Assembly: GCF_004764705.1 (NCBI RefSeq)
Contig: NZ_SHLX01000010.1
Location: 62,001 to 126,000, forward strand
Reading direction: 5' to 3'
Length of the DNA: 64,000 bases
Origin: Paenibacillus cymbidii
GTDB taxonomy: Bacteria > Bacillota > Bacilli > Paenibacillales > NBRC-103111
In this document: positions 8,633 through 15,500 of the stretch, one piece after another
Layout of the letters: each line of letters opens with the position of its first letter
Position numbering within the stretch: the stretch's first letter is position 1
Position numbers and translations under genes: made by a program
The notes under the pieces: model-generated
The model's database searches: none
What the model saw: only the letters and a program-made list of their open reading frames with translations
What the model was told of the DNA's origin: nothing

Positions 8633-9157
8633 ATGCGCAGGATTGTCGTGATCGGATCGCCGGGGTCGGGCAAATCGACGCTGGCGCGGCGGCTCGGTTC
8701 GATGTTGGGCCTTGAAGTCATTCACCTGGACATGCTGTACTGGCATCCGGGTTGGGTGGAAACGCCGCCGGAGCAGTGGGACGCCGTGAATCGGGAAATC
8801 GTCCGCAAGGAAAGCTGGATCATCGACGGCCATTACGGCCGGACACTCGATATGCGGCTGGAAGCGGCCGATACGGTCATTCTGCTGGACATGCCCCGTC
8901 TGCTCTGCATCTGGAGGGCGACGCGAAGGCGCGGCAAAGTGCGGCCGGACATGCCGCCGGAGTTGGTGGAGAAGTTCGACTGGGAAGCGGCCAAGTTCAT
9001 GTGGTACATCTGGACGTTCCCGGCGCGCAAGCTTCCGACGCTGCGCAAGCAGCTGGAGCAACGGGCAGCGGGCAAAACGATGATCGTGCTGCGTTCGCCG
9101 GCCGAAGTGGAGCGGTACGTAAGCGAGCTTGCGGCGGAGCATGCGCCGGTTCGCTAA
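8633..9157 (+). CDS. P-loop kinase-like protein (FlaR/topology modulation family)
   Basis: 174 residues with the Walker A GSPGSGKS at 8-15, the adenylate-kinase-like LEVIHLDMLYWHPGW, and WIIDGHYGRTLDMRLEAAD followed by the Walker-B-like VILLDMPR. This matches proteins annotated as DNA topology modulation protein FlaR, which are probably small nucleotide or metabolite kinases; function not established. GGGAGGG precedes the ATG. It is convergent with the AraC-type gene, whose stop is 7 bp away. Confidence 0.85.
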   Translation: MRRIVVIGSPGSGKSTLARRLGSMLGLEVIHLDMLYWHPGWVETPPEQWDAVNREIVRKESWIIDGHYGRTLDMRLEAADTVILLDMPRLLCIWRATRRRGKVRPDMPPELVEKFDWEAAKFMWYIWTFPARKLPTLRKQLEQRAAGKTMIVLRSPAEVERYVSELAAEHAPVR

Positions 9158-9163
9158 TTCCAT

Positions 9164-10045
9164 TCAACTGCGCGCTTTCACCGATCGGGCGTATTCGGAC
9201 GGGCTCATGCCGGTTTCCCGCTTGAACGCCCGGGAGAAATAATGCACGCTGCTGAAGCCGAGCCGCTGTGAGATTTCCGTGAAATTGAGCGTATCCCGAC
9301 GAATCGACTGCTTGGCCTGTTCGATCTTCATCGCGGCAAAATGCTCCATAATTCCGGTGCCCATCTTCCGTTTGAACGCTTCTTTGAGCCGGGTTTTGGA
9401 CAGGTGGAAATGGGCAGCGAGTTCCTCCATGGTCAATTGCGAGTCAAGCTTCAGCTCCAAATACTGAATGATGTCGGCGGCGATGGCTTCATCGGTTTTT
9501 TCTTTGGCCGGCGTGGAAAGCGTGGGCGGCGTTTCCAACGAACGTTGGCCGACGATGCCGCGCGCGAGCCGAATCAGCAGCGTTTCCAGCAAAATTTTGA
9601 TCAATTGTTCGCTTCCGAACGGTTGCTCTTCCTTGCGCTGCAGCGGATGGCGGAACGGGAAGCGAAAGGCGTTCATGCCCTCGCGGATAATGTGCGCCAG
9701 TACATTCCGCTCCTCGTCGTGCAGCGCCAGCACCTTGCGTTCGAACAGCTTCATTGCCCGCGAGCGGCAATCGAACGTCATGACGATCAGATTGGGCGCC
9801 GTGCCGTGATAGGCGACGAAGCTGTGAAACTCGTTCGGTTTGTGAAAAATGATGTCCCCTTGCCGGAGCCGGTGCACGGTCGTATCGGCGATGACTTCGA
9901 CCTCGCCTTTGTCCACGTACAGAATCTCCCAGAAGTCGTGCTGCTCGCCGCGGAAGCTGTAATTTTTGGAAAATTCGAAGTAATACATGGTAATCAGTTT
10001 GTGGATGGCGATCGATTGCTCGAGTCGCGTGCGAATGTAGGCCAT
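9164..10045 (-). CDS. AraC family regulator with N-terminal cupin
   Basis: 293 residues. The N-terminal about 150 residues form an AraC-type cupin sensing domain (DFWEILYVDKGEVEV, RQGDIIFHKPNEFHSF). The C-terminal two helix-turn-helices occupy about 190-290 (MEELAAHFHLSKTRLKEAFK and LGFSSVHYFSRAFKRETGM). It is divergent from the Gfo/Idh gene across 162 bp, so it is the likely activator of that gene. Ligand unknown, probably a sugar. Confidence 0.92.
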   Translation of the reverse strand: MAYIRTRLEQSIAIHKLITMYYFEFSKNYSFRGEQHDFWEILYVDKGEVEVIADTTVHRLRQGDIIFHKPNEFHSFVAYHGTAPNLIVMTFDCRSRAMKLFERKVLALHDEERNVLAHIIREGMNAFRFPFRHPLQRKEEQPFGSEQLIKILLETLLIRLARGIVGQRSLETPPTLSTPAKEKTDEAIAADIIQYLELKLDSQLTMEELAAHFHLSKTRLKEAFKRKMGTGIMEHFAAMKIEQAKQSIRRDTLNFTEISQRLGFSSVHYFSRAFKRETGMSPSEYARSVKARS

Positions 10046-10207
10046 GTGTCGTCACCTTCGCCTGAAATGCGTGTCATTCCTCCATGATAGCACTTGGTTG
10101 GTACAACCGAAAAGACACATTTCCCGGCTGCAAAGACAAAGCCAACCCCCATGCCGTCCGTTATAATGGGAACCGTTTACACAGTTTGCGTGCGAAGGGG
10201 AATGGCG

Positions 10208-11347
10208 ATGAGACTGGCAGTAATCGGATATGGGAGTCGCATTCGGAATGTCATCGAAACAATCATCAAACAGGAGCCGGCTTGCCGGGTCGTAGCGATT
10301 ACGGATGTCCGCAAAGATGAGATGGAACGGGACAGGGCGAAGCTGGGTCTTTCGGATGAAGTGAAATTCTACGATGCGGCAGAAGACATGCTGGCCGAGG
10401 CGAAACCCGACGGCGTGCTGATCGGCACACGCTGCTCGCTGCATACGGAAATGGCGCTGAAGGTGCTGCCGACCGGGATCCCGCTGTTCCTGGAGAAGCC
10501 GGTTGCGACGACGATGGAAGATTGGCACCGATTGCGGCAAGGTTGGTTAACGGCGAAGTCGCCGGTCGTCGTGTCATTCCCGCTGCGGGTGACGACGCTG
10601 GTCGAGGCCATTCGCGAAATCGTCGATTCGGGCAAAATCGGCACCGTCGAGCACGTGCAGGCGGTCAACAACGTGCCGTACGGCGGCGTTTATTACCACA
10701 ACTGGTACCGCGACGAAAACGAAACGGGCGGGCTGTTTCTGCAGAAGGCTACGCACGATTTTGACTATATCAATTACGTGCTTGGACTTGCGCCGGTCAG
10801 CGTGTGCGCGATGACGTCGAAGCAGGTTTTCAAAGGCGACAAGCCGGCCGGCTTGCGCTGCGTCGACTGCGAGGAAAACCGGACTTGCGAAGAAAGCACC
10901 GCATTTAATCCCGAGCGCAGGGAAAGGTGGCCGTTCTGCAGCTTCGCGACGGACACCGGCAACGAAGATTCGGGCAGCGCGCTCGTCCATTACGAAAGCG
11001 GCATGCACGTGTCCTACTCGCAAAACTTCTTCGCCCGGCGCAAGGCGGCAGCCCGCGGGGCGCGTTTCCTCGGCTATAAAGGCACGATCGAGTTCGACTT
11101 CTATACCGGCCGGATTCAAACGTTCCTGCACCACAGCCCGCGCGTCGAGACGATCGAATTCACGCAAGGTGAAAACCATTTCGGCGGCGACGAGAAGCTG
11201 GCGGACAGTTTCATCGGGCTTATGAAAGGCGAAAGCGAGTCGGTCAGCACGCTGCGCGACGGATTGGTCAGCGCGCTCATGTGCTTGCAGGCGAGGGAAT
11301 CGGCAGCAACGAACACGTTCCGCGAGTTGACCGGGTACAACATCTGA
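10208..11347 (+). CDS. Gfo/Idh/MocA family oxidoreductase
   Basis: 379 residues from ATG 10208; GAAGGGG is 7 bp upstream and earlier in-frame starts have none. The N-terminal Rossmann fold begins RLAVIGYGSR; the family EKP motif is in FLEKPVATT. A cysteine group RCVDCEENRTCEES with a later FCSF is seen in a Gfo/Idh subgroup and may bind a metal. NAD(P)-dependent sugar or inositol dehydrogenase; substrate unknown. The upstream region shared with the AraC gene has TATAAT at 10162-10167 but no good -35, which fits activator dependence. Confidence 0.9.
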   Translation: MRLAVIGYGSRIRNVIETIIKQEPACRVVAITDVRKDEMERDRAKLGLSDEVKFYDAAEDMLAEAKPDGVLIGTRCSLHTEMALKVLPTGIPLFLEKPVATTMEDWHRLRQGWLTAKSPVVVSFPLRVTTLVEAIREIVDSGKIGTVEHVQAVNNVPYGGVYYHNWYRDENETGGLFLQKATHDFDYINYVLGLAPVSVCAMTSKQVFKGDKPAGLRCVDCEENRTCEESTAFNPERRERWPFCSFATDTGNEDSGSALVHYESGMHVSYSQNFFARRKAAARGARFLGYKGTIEFDFYTGRIQTFLHHSPRVETIEFTQGENHFGGDEKLADSFIGLMKGESESVSTLRDGLVSALMCLQARESAATNTFRELTGYNI

Positions 11348-11422
11348 TAGAGGCTGTTCGGCAGGCAAACGACCCGCCTCGGTGGTGAAAAGCCTGTTTT
11401 TGAACACGCACCGCCAGGCAAT

Positions 11423-11830
11423 TCAGAAACTCGTAAATTTCGACCGGAGCTGCCTGACGAGGCGGCTCCGGTTGTCGTCTGTGCCGGCGCCTGCCGCCAA
11501 CGCCTCTTCGAGATCGCCGAGTCGTATGACGAGCACCCGCAGCTCCGCCCAGTCGCAGCCGACCGCGGCGCATCTGCGCTGCAAGCTGGCAAGCGAAACG
11601 CCTACCGCATCGTCCCTCTCTGTCGCGACCACCAACTCTTCCAATTGTACGGCCGCTGTCAGCTCGCCTTCGAACAAATCCTCCTCCGGCTGCTGCGGCA
11701 ACGGTCCGTCCAACTGCACCCAATAAACCGGCTGCTCCCACGGCACTCTGGCGGCGGCGAAGTCGACGATCAGGCTGAACGGCCTAACTTCCTCTCCGTC
11801 AAACTCACATCGGACGCTTGCGGTTGCCAC
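11423..11830 (-). CDS. Hypothetical protein overlapping the ImmA-like gene
   Basis: 135 residues from a GTG start with AAAGGAGG 9 bp upstream; longer frames read into the upstream gene without a ribosome site. The start lies 26 bp inside the end of the ImmA-like gene on the same strand, so the two are translationally linked. The protein is acidic with an Ala/Leu-rich C-terminal helical half (RVLVIRLGDLEEALAAG) and no signal peptide or membrane segment. I do not recognise the family. As the last gene of the repressor arm it may be tailocin accessory or unrelated cargo. Confidence 0.65.
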   Translation of the reverse strand: MATASVRCEFDGEEVRPFSLIVDFAAARVPWEQPVYWVQLDGPLPQQPEEDLFEGELTAAVQLEELVVATERDDAVGVSLASLQRRCAAVGCDWAELRVLVIRLGDLEEALAAGAGTDDNRSRLVRQLRSKFTSF

Positions 11831-12443
11831 GCTGGTATTTCCTCCTTTCCAATTGCAGGTACAGCTTGTACATGAGACGCTTCGTCTCATCCGACCAGTT
11901 GGCTGAGCTGCGGGTTGACGCCGCCGTTAAGGACTGCCGCATCGATTCCTCATCGAGCACGCCTTGCAGGACGCGGCGATGCATCTGTTCGAGCCTCCGC
12001 TGCGCCAGCTCGGGCGTGACGCGGAATTCGCTGCGGAGCAGCTCGACGATTTCGCTTCGCCGTTCCGGCAGCTCCAGCCGGCGGAGCATGAAGTAAGGGA
12101 TCGCCGCGTACAGTTGGAACCGGTCGGCGTCCGTCTCCTGCATTCGCAGCATCGGTTCGGGCATTGTCGTCTGGTTGCCCGCATGGCGCAGCACGTGGCA
12201 CAGCTCATGGAGGAAATCTTCCCATTGCCGCTCGGGCGTCAGCCGGCGGTCGATGTTCATGCTGTACATGCCGCGCGACTCGACGACGAGGCTCGGCATA
12301 TCGAGTTCGTGCACCCAGATGTTCAGCTTCGAGGCCACGTTCGTTATCGTCAAATGCTCCGGCTCGGTGACGCCCAGGCGGAGATAGGTGTCTTCGACGG
12401 ATTGTTCGAGCGGCGTTAATCGGTAGTAATGCAAGACATTCAC
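11805..12443 (-). CDS. ImmA/IrrE-type metallopeptidase
   Basis: 212 residues. The zinc-protease motif HELCH is at 79-83 (H79, E80, H83), followed by the third-ligand region with acidic residues (MQETDADRFQLYAA). In ICEBs1 and related phages ImmA cleaves the partner repressor ImmR to allow induction. The XRE repressor gene is next upstream on the same strand, which supports the same job here. The GTG start has only a weak ribosome site. The last 26 bp overlap the next gene. Confidence 0.87.
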   Translation of the reverse strand: MNVLHYYRLTPLEQSVEDTYLRLGVTEPEHLTITNVASKLNIWVHELDMPSLVVESRGMYSMNIDRRLTPERQWEDFLHELCHVLRHAGNQTTMPEPMLRMQETDADRFQLYAAIPYFMLRRLELPERRSEIVELLRSEFRVTPELAQRRLEQMHRRVLQGVLDEESMRQSLTAASTRSSANWSDETKRLMYKLYLQLERRKYQRGNRKRPM

Positions 12444-12462
12444 CTCGGTACGGGAATATATG

Positions 12463-12476
12463 TTCGGTTAAATGGC
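12463..12476. promoter_or_regulatory. LexA-like (SOS) box 1 before the ImmA-like gene
   Basis: Minus strand reads CGAACATATATTCC, 12 of 14 matches to the Bacillus SOS consensus CGAACATATGTTCG. It includes a possible -10 (TATATT) and lies 20 bp before the GTG start. Functional only by inference. Confidence 0.45.
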
Positions 12477-12477
12477 G

Positions 12478-12500
12478 AAAAAGAAACGCCCGGCAGGGCG
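12478..12500 (-). terminator. Hairpin terminator after the XRE repressor gene
   Basis: Minus strand CGCCC-TGCC-GGGCG (12500-12487) followed by TTTCTTTTT. A short stem but a good T-run; it would separate repressor transcription from that of the ImmA-like gene. Confidence 0.5.
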
Positions 12501-12537
12501 GATAACGATCCTTTATATAAGATTCGACACTTAAATG

Positions 12538-12551
12538 GGAATACCTGTTCG
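12538..12551. promoter_or_regulatory. LexA-like (SOS) box 2 before the ImmA-like gene
   Basis: Minus strand reads CGAACAGGTATTCC, with the same two departures from the SOS consensus as box 1 (A for G at position 10, C for G at position 14). A -10-like TATATAA follows at about 12520-12514. Confidence 0.4.
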
Positions 12552-12583
12552 CAAAAAAGAAAATATTTACTGCACGCGTTGCC

Positions 12584-13012
12584 TTACTGCTCTTGTTCGT
12601 CGCCCGGTTTGCGGCCTTGCTCGCGTTCCTGGATGAAGCGCCAGAAGCGGATCATCTCTTCGCGGCGCTCTTTCGGCGCATTCCGGAAGTCCTTGAAGAA
12701 CAGCCCGATCTCCGGATCGTCGCCGGGTTCCGGCTCGCCGGAGGGCTCGCGGCGCAGGAGCGGTTCCTCCTTGGCTTCATCTGAATGCGTCGCCGCCGGA
12801 TCGGTCAGCCCAATCAAATCGTCGGTCCTCACCTGAAAAAAAGCGGCAAGCTTCGCCAGCATTGCCGTGCGTACGCCTCTGTCACCGGTTTCCCACATGG
12901 CGATTGAGCTGGCGGATACGTCCAGCCGGCGGGCCAATTCGAATTGCGACAGGCCGGCTTGCTCGCGCAGCGCGGCGATTCGTTTGCCCAGCGAGTTGTT
13001 GTTGTTGTCCAT
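12584..13012 (-). CDS. XRE/ImmR-type repressor
   Basis: 142 residues from the ATG at 13012-13010; an upstream ATG overlaps the -10 TATAAT and cannot be used from this promoter. A Cro/C1-type helix-turn-helix fills about 5-65 (RIAALREQAGLSQFELARRL, ASSIAMWETGDR). The C-terminal tail is charged and rich in Glu and Arg. It lies next to the ImmA-like protease and is divergent from the ArpU-type gene. Palindromes inside both divergent promoter spacers fit its operators, so it should repress itself and the tail locus. Confidence 0.88.
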   Translation of the reverse strand: MDNNNNSLGKRIAALREQAGLSQFELARRLDVSASSIAMWETGDRGVRTAMLAKLAAFFQVRTDDLIGLTDPAATHSDEAKEEPLLRREPSGEPEPGDDPEIGLFFKDFRNAPKERREEMIRFWRFIQEREQGRKPGDEQEQ

Positions 13013-13043
13013 GCGAATCACGCTTTCTGAAATAACTACCTTC

Positions 13044-13072
13044 ATTATACACTCACGAAACGTGAGAATCAA
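13044..13072 (-). promoter_or_regulatory. Repressor promoter with operator in the spacer
   Basis: Minus strand TTGATT (13072-13067), exactly 17 bp, then TATAAT (13049-13044). The spacer holds the perfect palindrome CTCACG-AAA-CGTGAG (13052-13066, plus strand), a natural operator for the XRE repressor. Confidence 0.75.
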
Positions 13073-13105
13073 ATGTTTATTTTCCTGAAATTATGAAAAA
13101 TGTCG

Positions 13106-13134
13106 TTGTCACACACACTTTTTGTGAGTATAAT
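13106..13134 (+). promoter_or_regulatory. Tail-locus early promoter with second operator
   Basis: TTGTCA (13106-13111), exactly 17 bp, TATAAT (13129-13134). The spacer contains CACACTTTTTGTGAG (13114-13128), a close variant of the palindrome in the opposing repressor promoter. The repressor would thus block both divergent promoters. Confidence 0.75.
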
Positions 13135-13148
13135 AGAACACACGTTCT
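13135..13148. promoter_or_regulatory. LexA-like (SOS) box at the tail promoter start
   Basis: AGAAC-ACAC-GTTCT directly abuts the -10 and covers the expected transcription start. The core GAACRNRYGTTY of the Bacillus LexA site is matched at every position; only the outermost C and G differ. Suggests direct DNA-damage induction of the tail genes. Confidence 0.6.
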
Positions 13149-13210
13149 TATATTTCCCATTTGTTCCTGTCGTCGGTTGGAGAAAAGAGTAGATGAGGAG
13201 TGTGACTGGT

Positions 13211-13714
13211 GTGACAACAACGAATGGATTGGATATTGGATTTCCACCCATCAACACGGACGCGACCCGCAAACGGGTCGAACAGGCGCTTGAGACGGCG
13301 CGCGTATACAAACAGGTCGGATTCGTGCGCAGGGAAACGAAACTGACGGCTTCTTACGAGGTGCGCGAGCCGGGCAAACCGTATTCGGTCGGCAAGCCGG
13401 TCGAATCGGCGGCCGTCTGGAATGTCGATACCGAGACGCGCATTGGCAAAATGGCGGAAGATATCGAACTTGCCGTCGAATCGCTCGAAGGATGCGAGCG
13501 CGATATCGTGCGGCGACGCTATTTGGACAAGGGAGATACGCTGGACTATATGCTTTGCTACGAGCTTGGGATGAGCGAGCGTACGTACCGCCGGCACAAG
13601 GCCAAGGCATTGTTCAAGCTCGCCTGGATGCTGGGCCTCGAGGTGCCGGCCGAGCGCGGAACGCGCGGCGGCATAACGGGACGAGCCGAAGAAAGGCCGA
13701 TGCGGCTTGGCTGA
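13211..13714 (+). CDS. ArpU family phage transcriptional regulator
   Basis: 167 residues from GTG 13211, chosen because GAGGAG lies 10 bp upstream; ATG 13193 in the same frame would add six residues. It resembles ArpU/late-gene regulators: NTDATRKRVEQALETARVYK at the start, then a sigma-like C-terminal helix-turn-helix (VESLEGCERDIVRRRYLDKG, GMSERTYRRHKAKALFKLAW). These proteins activate phage late or lysis genes. It is the first gene downstream of the SOS/repressor-controlled promoter and so the likely activator of the tail operon. Confidence 0.85.
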   Translation: MTTTNGLDIGFPPINTDATRKRVEQALETARVYKQVGFVRRETKLTASYEVREPGKPYSVGKPVESAAVWNVDTETRIGKMAEDIELAVESLEGCERDIVRRRYLDKGDTLDYMLCYELGMSERTYRRHKAKALFKLAWMLGLEVPAERGTRGGITGRAEERPMRLG

Positions 13715-14170
13715 GCGCTGGCGTACGGACGGCGCCGATTGGCCGCCATGCTGGCCGACAGTTGGCCGCTTCGCTGCCGGACGGTGACCGCAAAGTGGCA
13801 CGCCGTTTGGAAATGGACGTGTTACATTGGTAGCGTGGACAAGCGCCGCCGCAAGATGAGACCATGAACGGTGCGGGCCTCGACCGGGCAGATGGTGGCG
13901 GACAAGCCGGCCGGGGCTATCGACACGTACGCTGTTTGGGGAAGCAGCCCACGGAGAGAGACTGTCGAATCGTATTGCGAAAACAATCTTTTTTAAAAGC
14001 AACATCACGCCGGGCGCCGAAAGGCGCTTTTTGTTTTGCCGACGAGCCGGTTGGCGATTGGCAATTGACCTGTCGATTGCGCAAGCCGACAAATTTCCCG
14101 GGAAATGAACCGGCGATGTCGAATGGCGCAATCGCAAATGTACATTTTCCAAACAAGGAGGCGATCGTTC
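13715..14170 (+). other. Gap with terminator, probable late promoter region
   Basis: 456 bp without a supported gene. At 14014-14036 GCGCC-GAAA-GGCGC is followed by TTTTTGTTTTG, a convincing terminator for the ArpU transcript. The 135 bp after it must hold the late promoter of the tail operon; no sigma-A consensus is obvious, which fits dependence on the ArpU-like activator. Confidence 0.6.
14014..14036 (+). terminator. Rho-independent terminator after arpU-like gene
   Basis: Stem GCGCC/GGCGC, tetraloop GAAA, then TTTTTGTTTTG. Confidence 0.75.
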
Positions 14171-14299
14171 ATGCAACGGATACAAGACGATGAAATGGTG
14201 TTCGCGCAACCGCCCAAGTGCAAAGGGTGCATTTGGGGCGGATGGACGGGAACGCGGCAGTTCTGCAGCAAGCAGCTTTGCGTCAAAACGGGCGATTAG
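14171..14299 (+). CDS. Small cysteine-rich protein, zinc-ribbon-like
   Basis: 42 residues from ATG 14171 with AAGGAGG 9 bp upstream. The core KCKGCIWGGW then FCSKQLC has four cysteines in CxxC and CxxxxC pairs, suggesting a small zinc-binding domain. It is the first gene after the terminator and so heads the tail operon. Function unknown; no homologue recognised. Confidence 0.65.
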   Translation: MQRIQDDEMVFAQPPKCKGCIWGGWTGTRQFCSKQLCVKTGD

Positions 14300-14315
14300 G
14301 AACGGAGGAACGGCG

Positions 14316-14429
14316 ATGAAAGCGGACGGGAAGAACCGTTTGGGCACACGCGGCCGGAGAGGTCCGCCGGCGATGAAATCGGCTTCGAACAACGGAGCGG
14401 AAAGGAGGTTGGCTATAGATGTCGCTTAA
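14316..14429 (+). CDS. Possible small basic peptide
   Basis: 37 codons from ATG 14316 with CGGAGGA at a good distance. Very basic and low in hydrophobic residues. Its end overlaps the start of the next gene by 11 bp. It may only serve as a coupling leader; protein-level support is lacking. Confidence 0.3.
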   Translation: MKADGKNRLGTRGRRGPPAMKSASNNGAERRLAIDVA

Positions 14430-15252
14430 TTTTGCCGAAGACATCGCGCTTTACCTGGAGGAGTTGGCCGAAGGAACGCTCGGCGTCGATTTGTTCATCG
14501 ATGAAATGCCGGCTTCGCCGGACGGGGCGATTACGGTCTACGACGACGGAGGCGAAACGTTCACGTCCGAGTCGCCGGGCGCTTGGCGAGTCATCACGCT
14601 TAAGCTGCGCTCGCTTACGCGAACCGGCGGCTATGAAGCGTTCTGGCGCATCGCCGATGCGCTCAACCAGCCGGAGGACGGCTACTTCACTGTTGGCGCC
14701 AACCGCTATATCGCCGATATGCAGCAATTGCCGAGCATGCGAGAGATCGATGCGGAAGGGCGCTTCGTGTTCGCGACGACGCTGCTGGTGCGCCGTTTCG
14801 TCGAGATTCACGAGGAGTGGCTCGATGTGCTCGTCGCTTTCGCACAGGCGAAGCTTGGCGGCGATTGGCGCAGCAACAAGCTGTGGCCGGGCGGCGAGCG
14901 GCCGCACGTGACATGGCGGCTGGCGCAGGTGAAGGCGGAGAACGCCAATACGTCCTTGTGCAAAGTGAGCAAAACGTTCGTCGGCAAGCTGTATGGCGTT
15001 GACCCGAACGATGTGCTGCATGCGGCGACGGCGTTGGTGTCCGACATGGCAGCCGGCGGCAAAGTGCCGCTCGACGCAGGGATGCGGCGCTATTTGAGCG
15101 TGGAGTCGGCGACAGCCGACTTGCCTGCTGAAGATCCCGCAGGCGGCAGCATTACGGTCGTTTTATCGCGGCTGGTGCGGCAGGAGGAAGAAACGCCGCC
15201 GATTATGGCGGGCGTACGCATGCAAGCGTCGATTCATACGCAAGGAGGATGA
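14419..15252 (+). CDS. Two-domain phage tail terminator/minor capsid-like protein
   Basis: 277 residues; AAAGGAGG precedes the ATG. Residues about 1-130 (ALYLEELAEGTLGVDLFIDE, TLKLRSLTRTGGYEAFWRIA) resemble the small minor capsid/tail-terminator proteins of siphophages and myophages. The second half (WLDVLVAFAQAKLGGDWRSN, then a C-terminal strand-rich part) looks like another tail-completion domain. Usually these are separate genes, so this may be a fusion. Its place directly before the sheath gene supports a role in capping the tail tube. With no head genes in the locus, a cap on the tube would finish the particle. Confidence 0.6.
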   Translation: MSLNFAEDIALYLEELAEGTLGVDLFIDEMPASPDGAITVYDDGGETFTSESPGAWRVITLKLRSLTRTGGYEAFWRIADALNQPEDGYFTVGANRYIADMQQLPSMREIDAEGRFVFATTLLVRRFVEIHEEWLDVLVAFAQAKLGGDWRSNKLWPGGERPHVTWRLAQVKAENANTSLCKVSKTFVGKLYGVDPNDVLHAATALVSDMAAGGKVPLDAGMRRYLSVESATADLPAEDPAGGSITVVLSRLVRQEEETPPIMAGVRMQASIHTQGG

Positions 15253-15254
15253 AG

Positions 15255-15500
15255 ATGGCGAGGGCAAAACAAACGAAACCGGCGAATCCGGAGCGATCGG
15301 AGCCGGAAGCGGCAGCGCCGGCGCCGGCAGAAGCGCCGGTTTATTCGCGGCAGGAGTTGCAAGCGAATGCGGAAGCGTTGTTCGGCTGCAAGCCGGAGGC
15401 GGTGGCGGGGGCGTTACTCGGCCACGCCGGCGATTATTTGACGATCGATGAGGCGGCAGCTATCGTTCGTACATTTCTGAAACGGAAGGTGACTGCATAA
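15255..15500 (+). CDS. Small tail-locus protein of unknown function
   Basis: 81 residues from ATG 15255 (GGAGG 6 bp upstream). The first 30 residues are Lys/Pro/Ala-rich and probably disordered; the rest (YSRQELQANAEALFGCKPEA, LTIDEAAAIVRTFLKRKV) is a small helical domain. The stop codon overlaps the sheath gene start (TAATG), so the two are translationally coupled. No family recognised. Confidence 0.75.
   Translation: MARAKQTKPANPERSEPEAAAPAPAEAPVYSRQELQANAEALFGCKPEAVAGALLGHAGDYLTIDEAAAIVRTFLKRKVTA

Noticed and set aside
13864..14193. 109-codon frame after the ArpU-like gene
   Set aside because: Runs through a clear terminator hairpin, has no ribosome site and unnatural composition.
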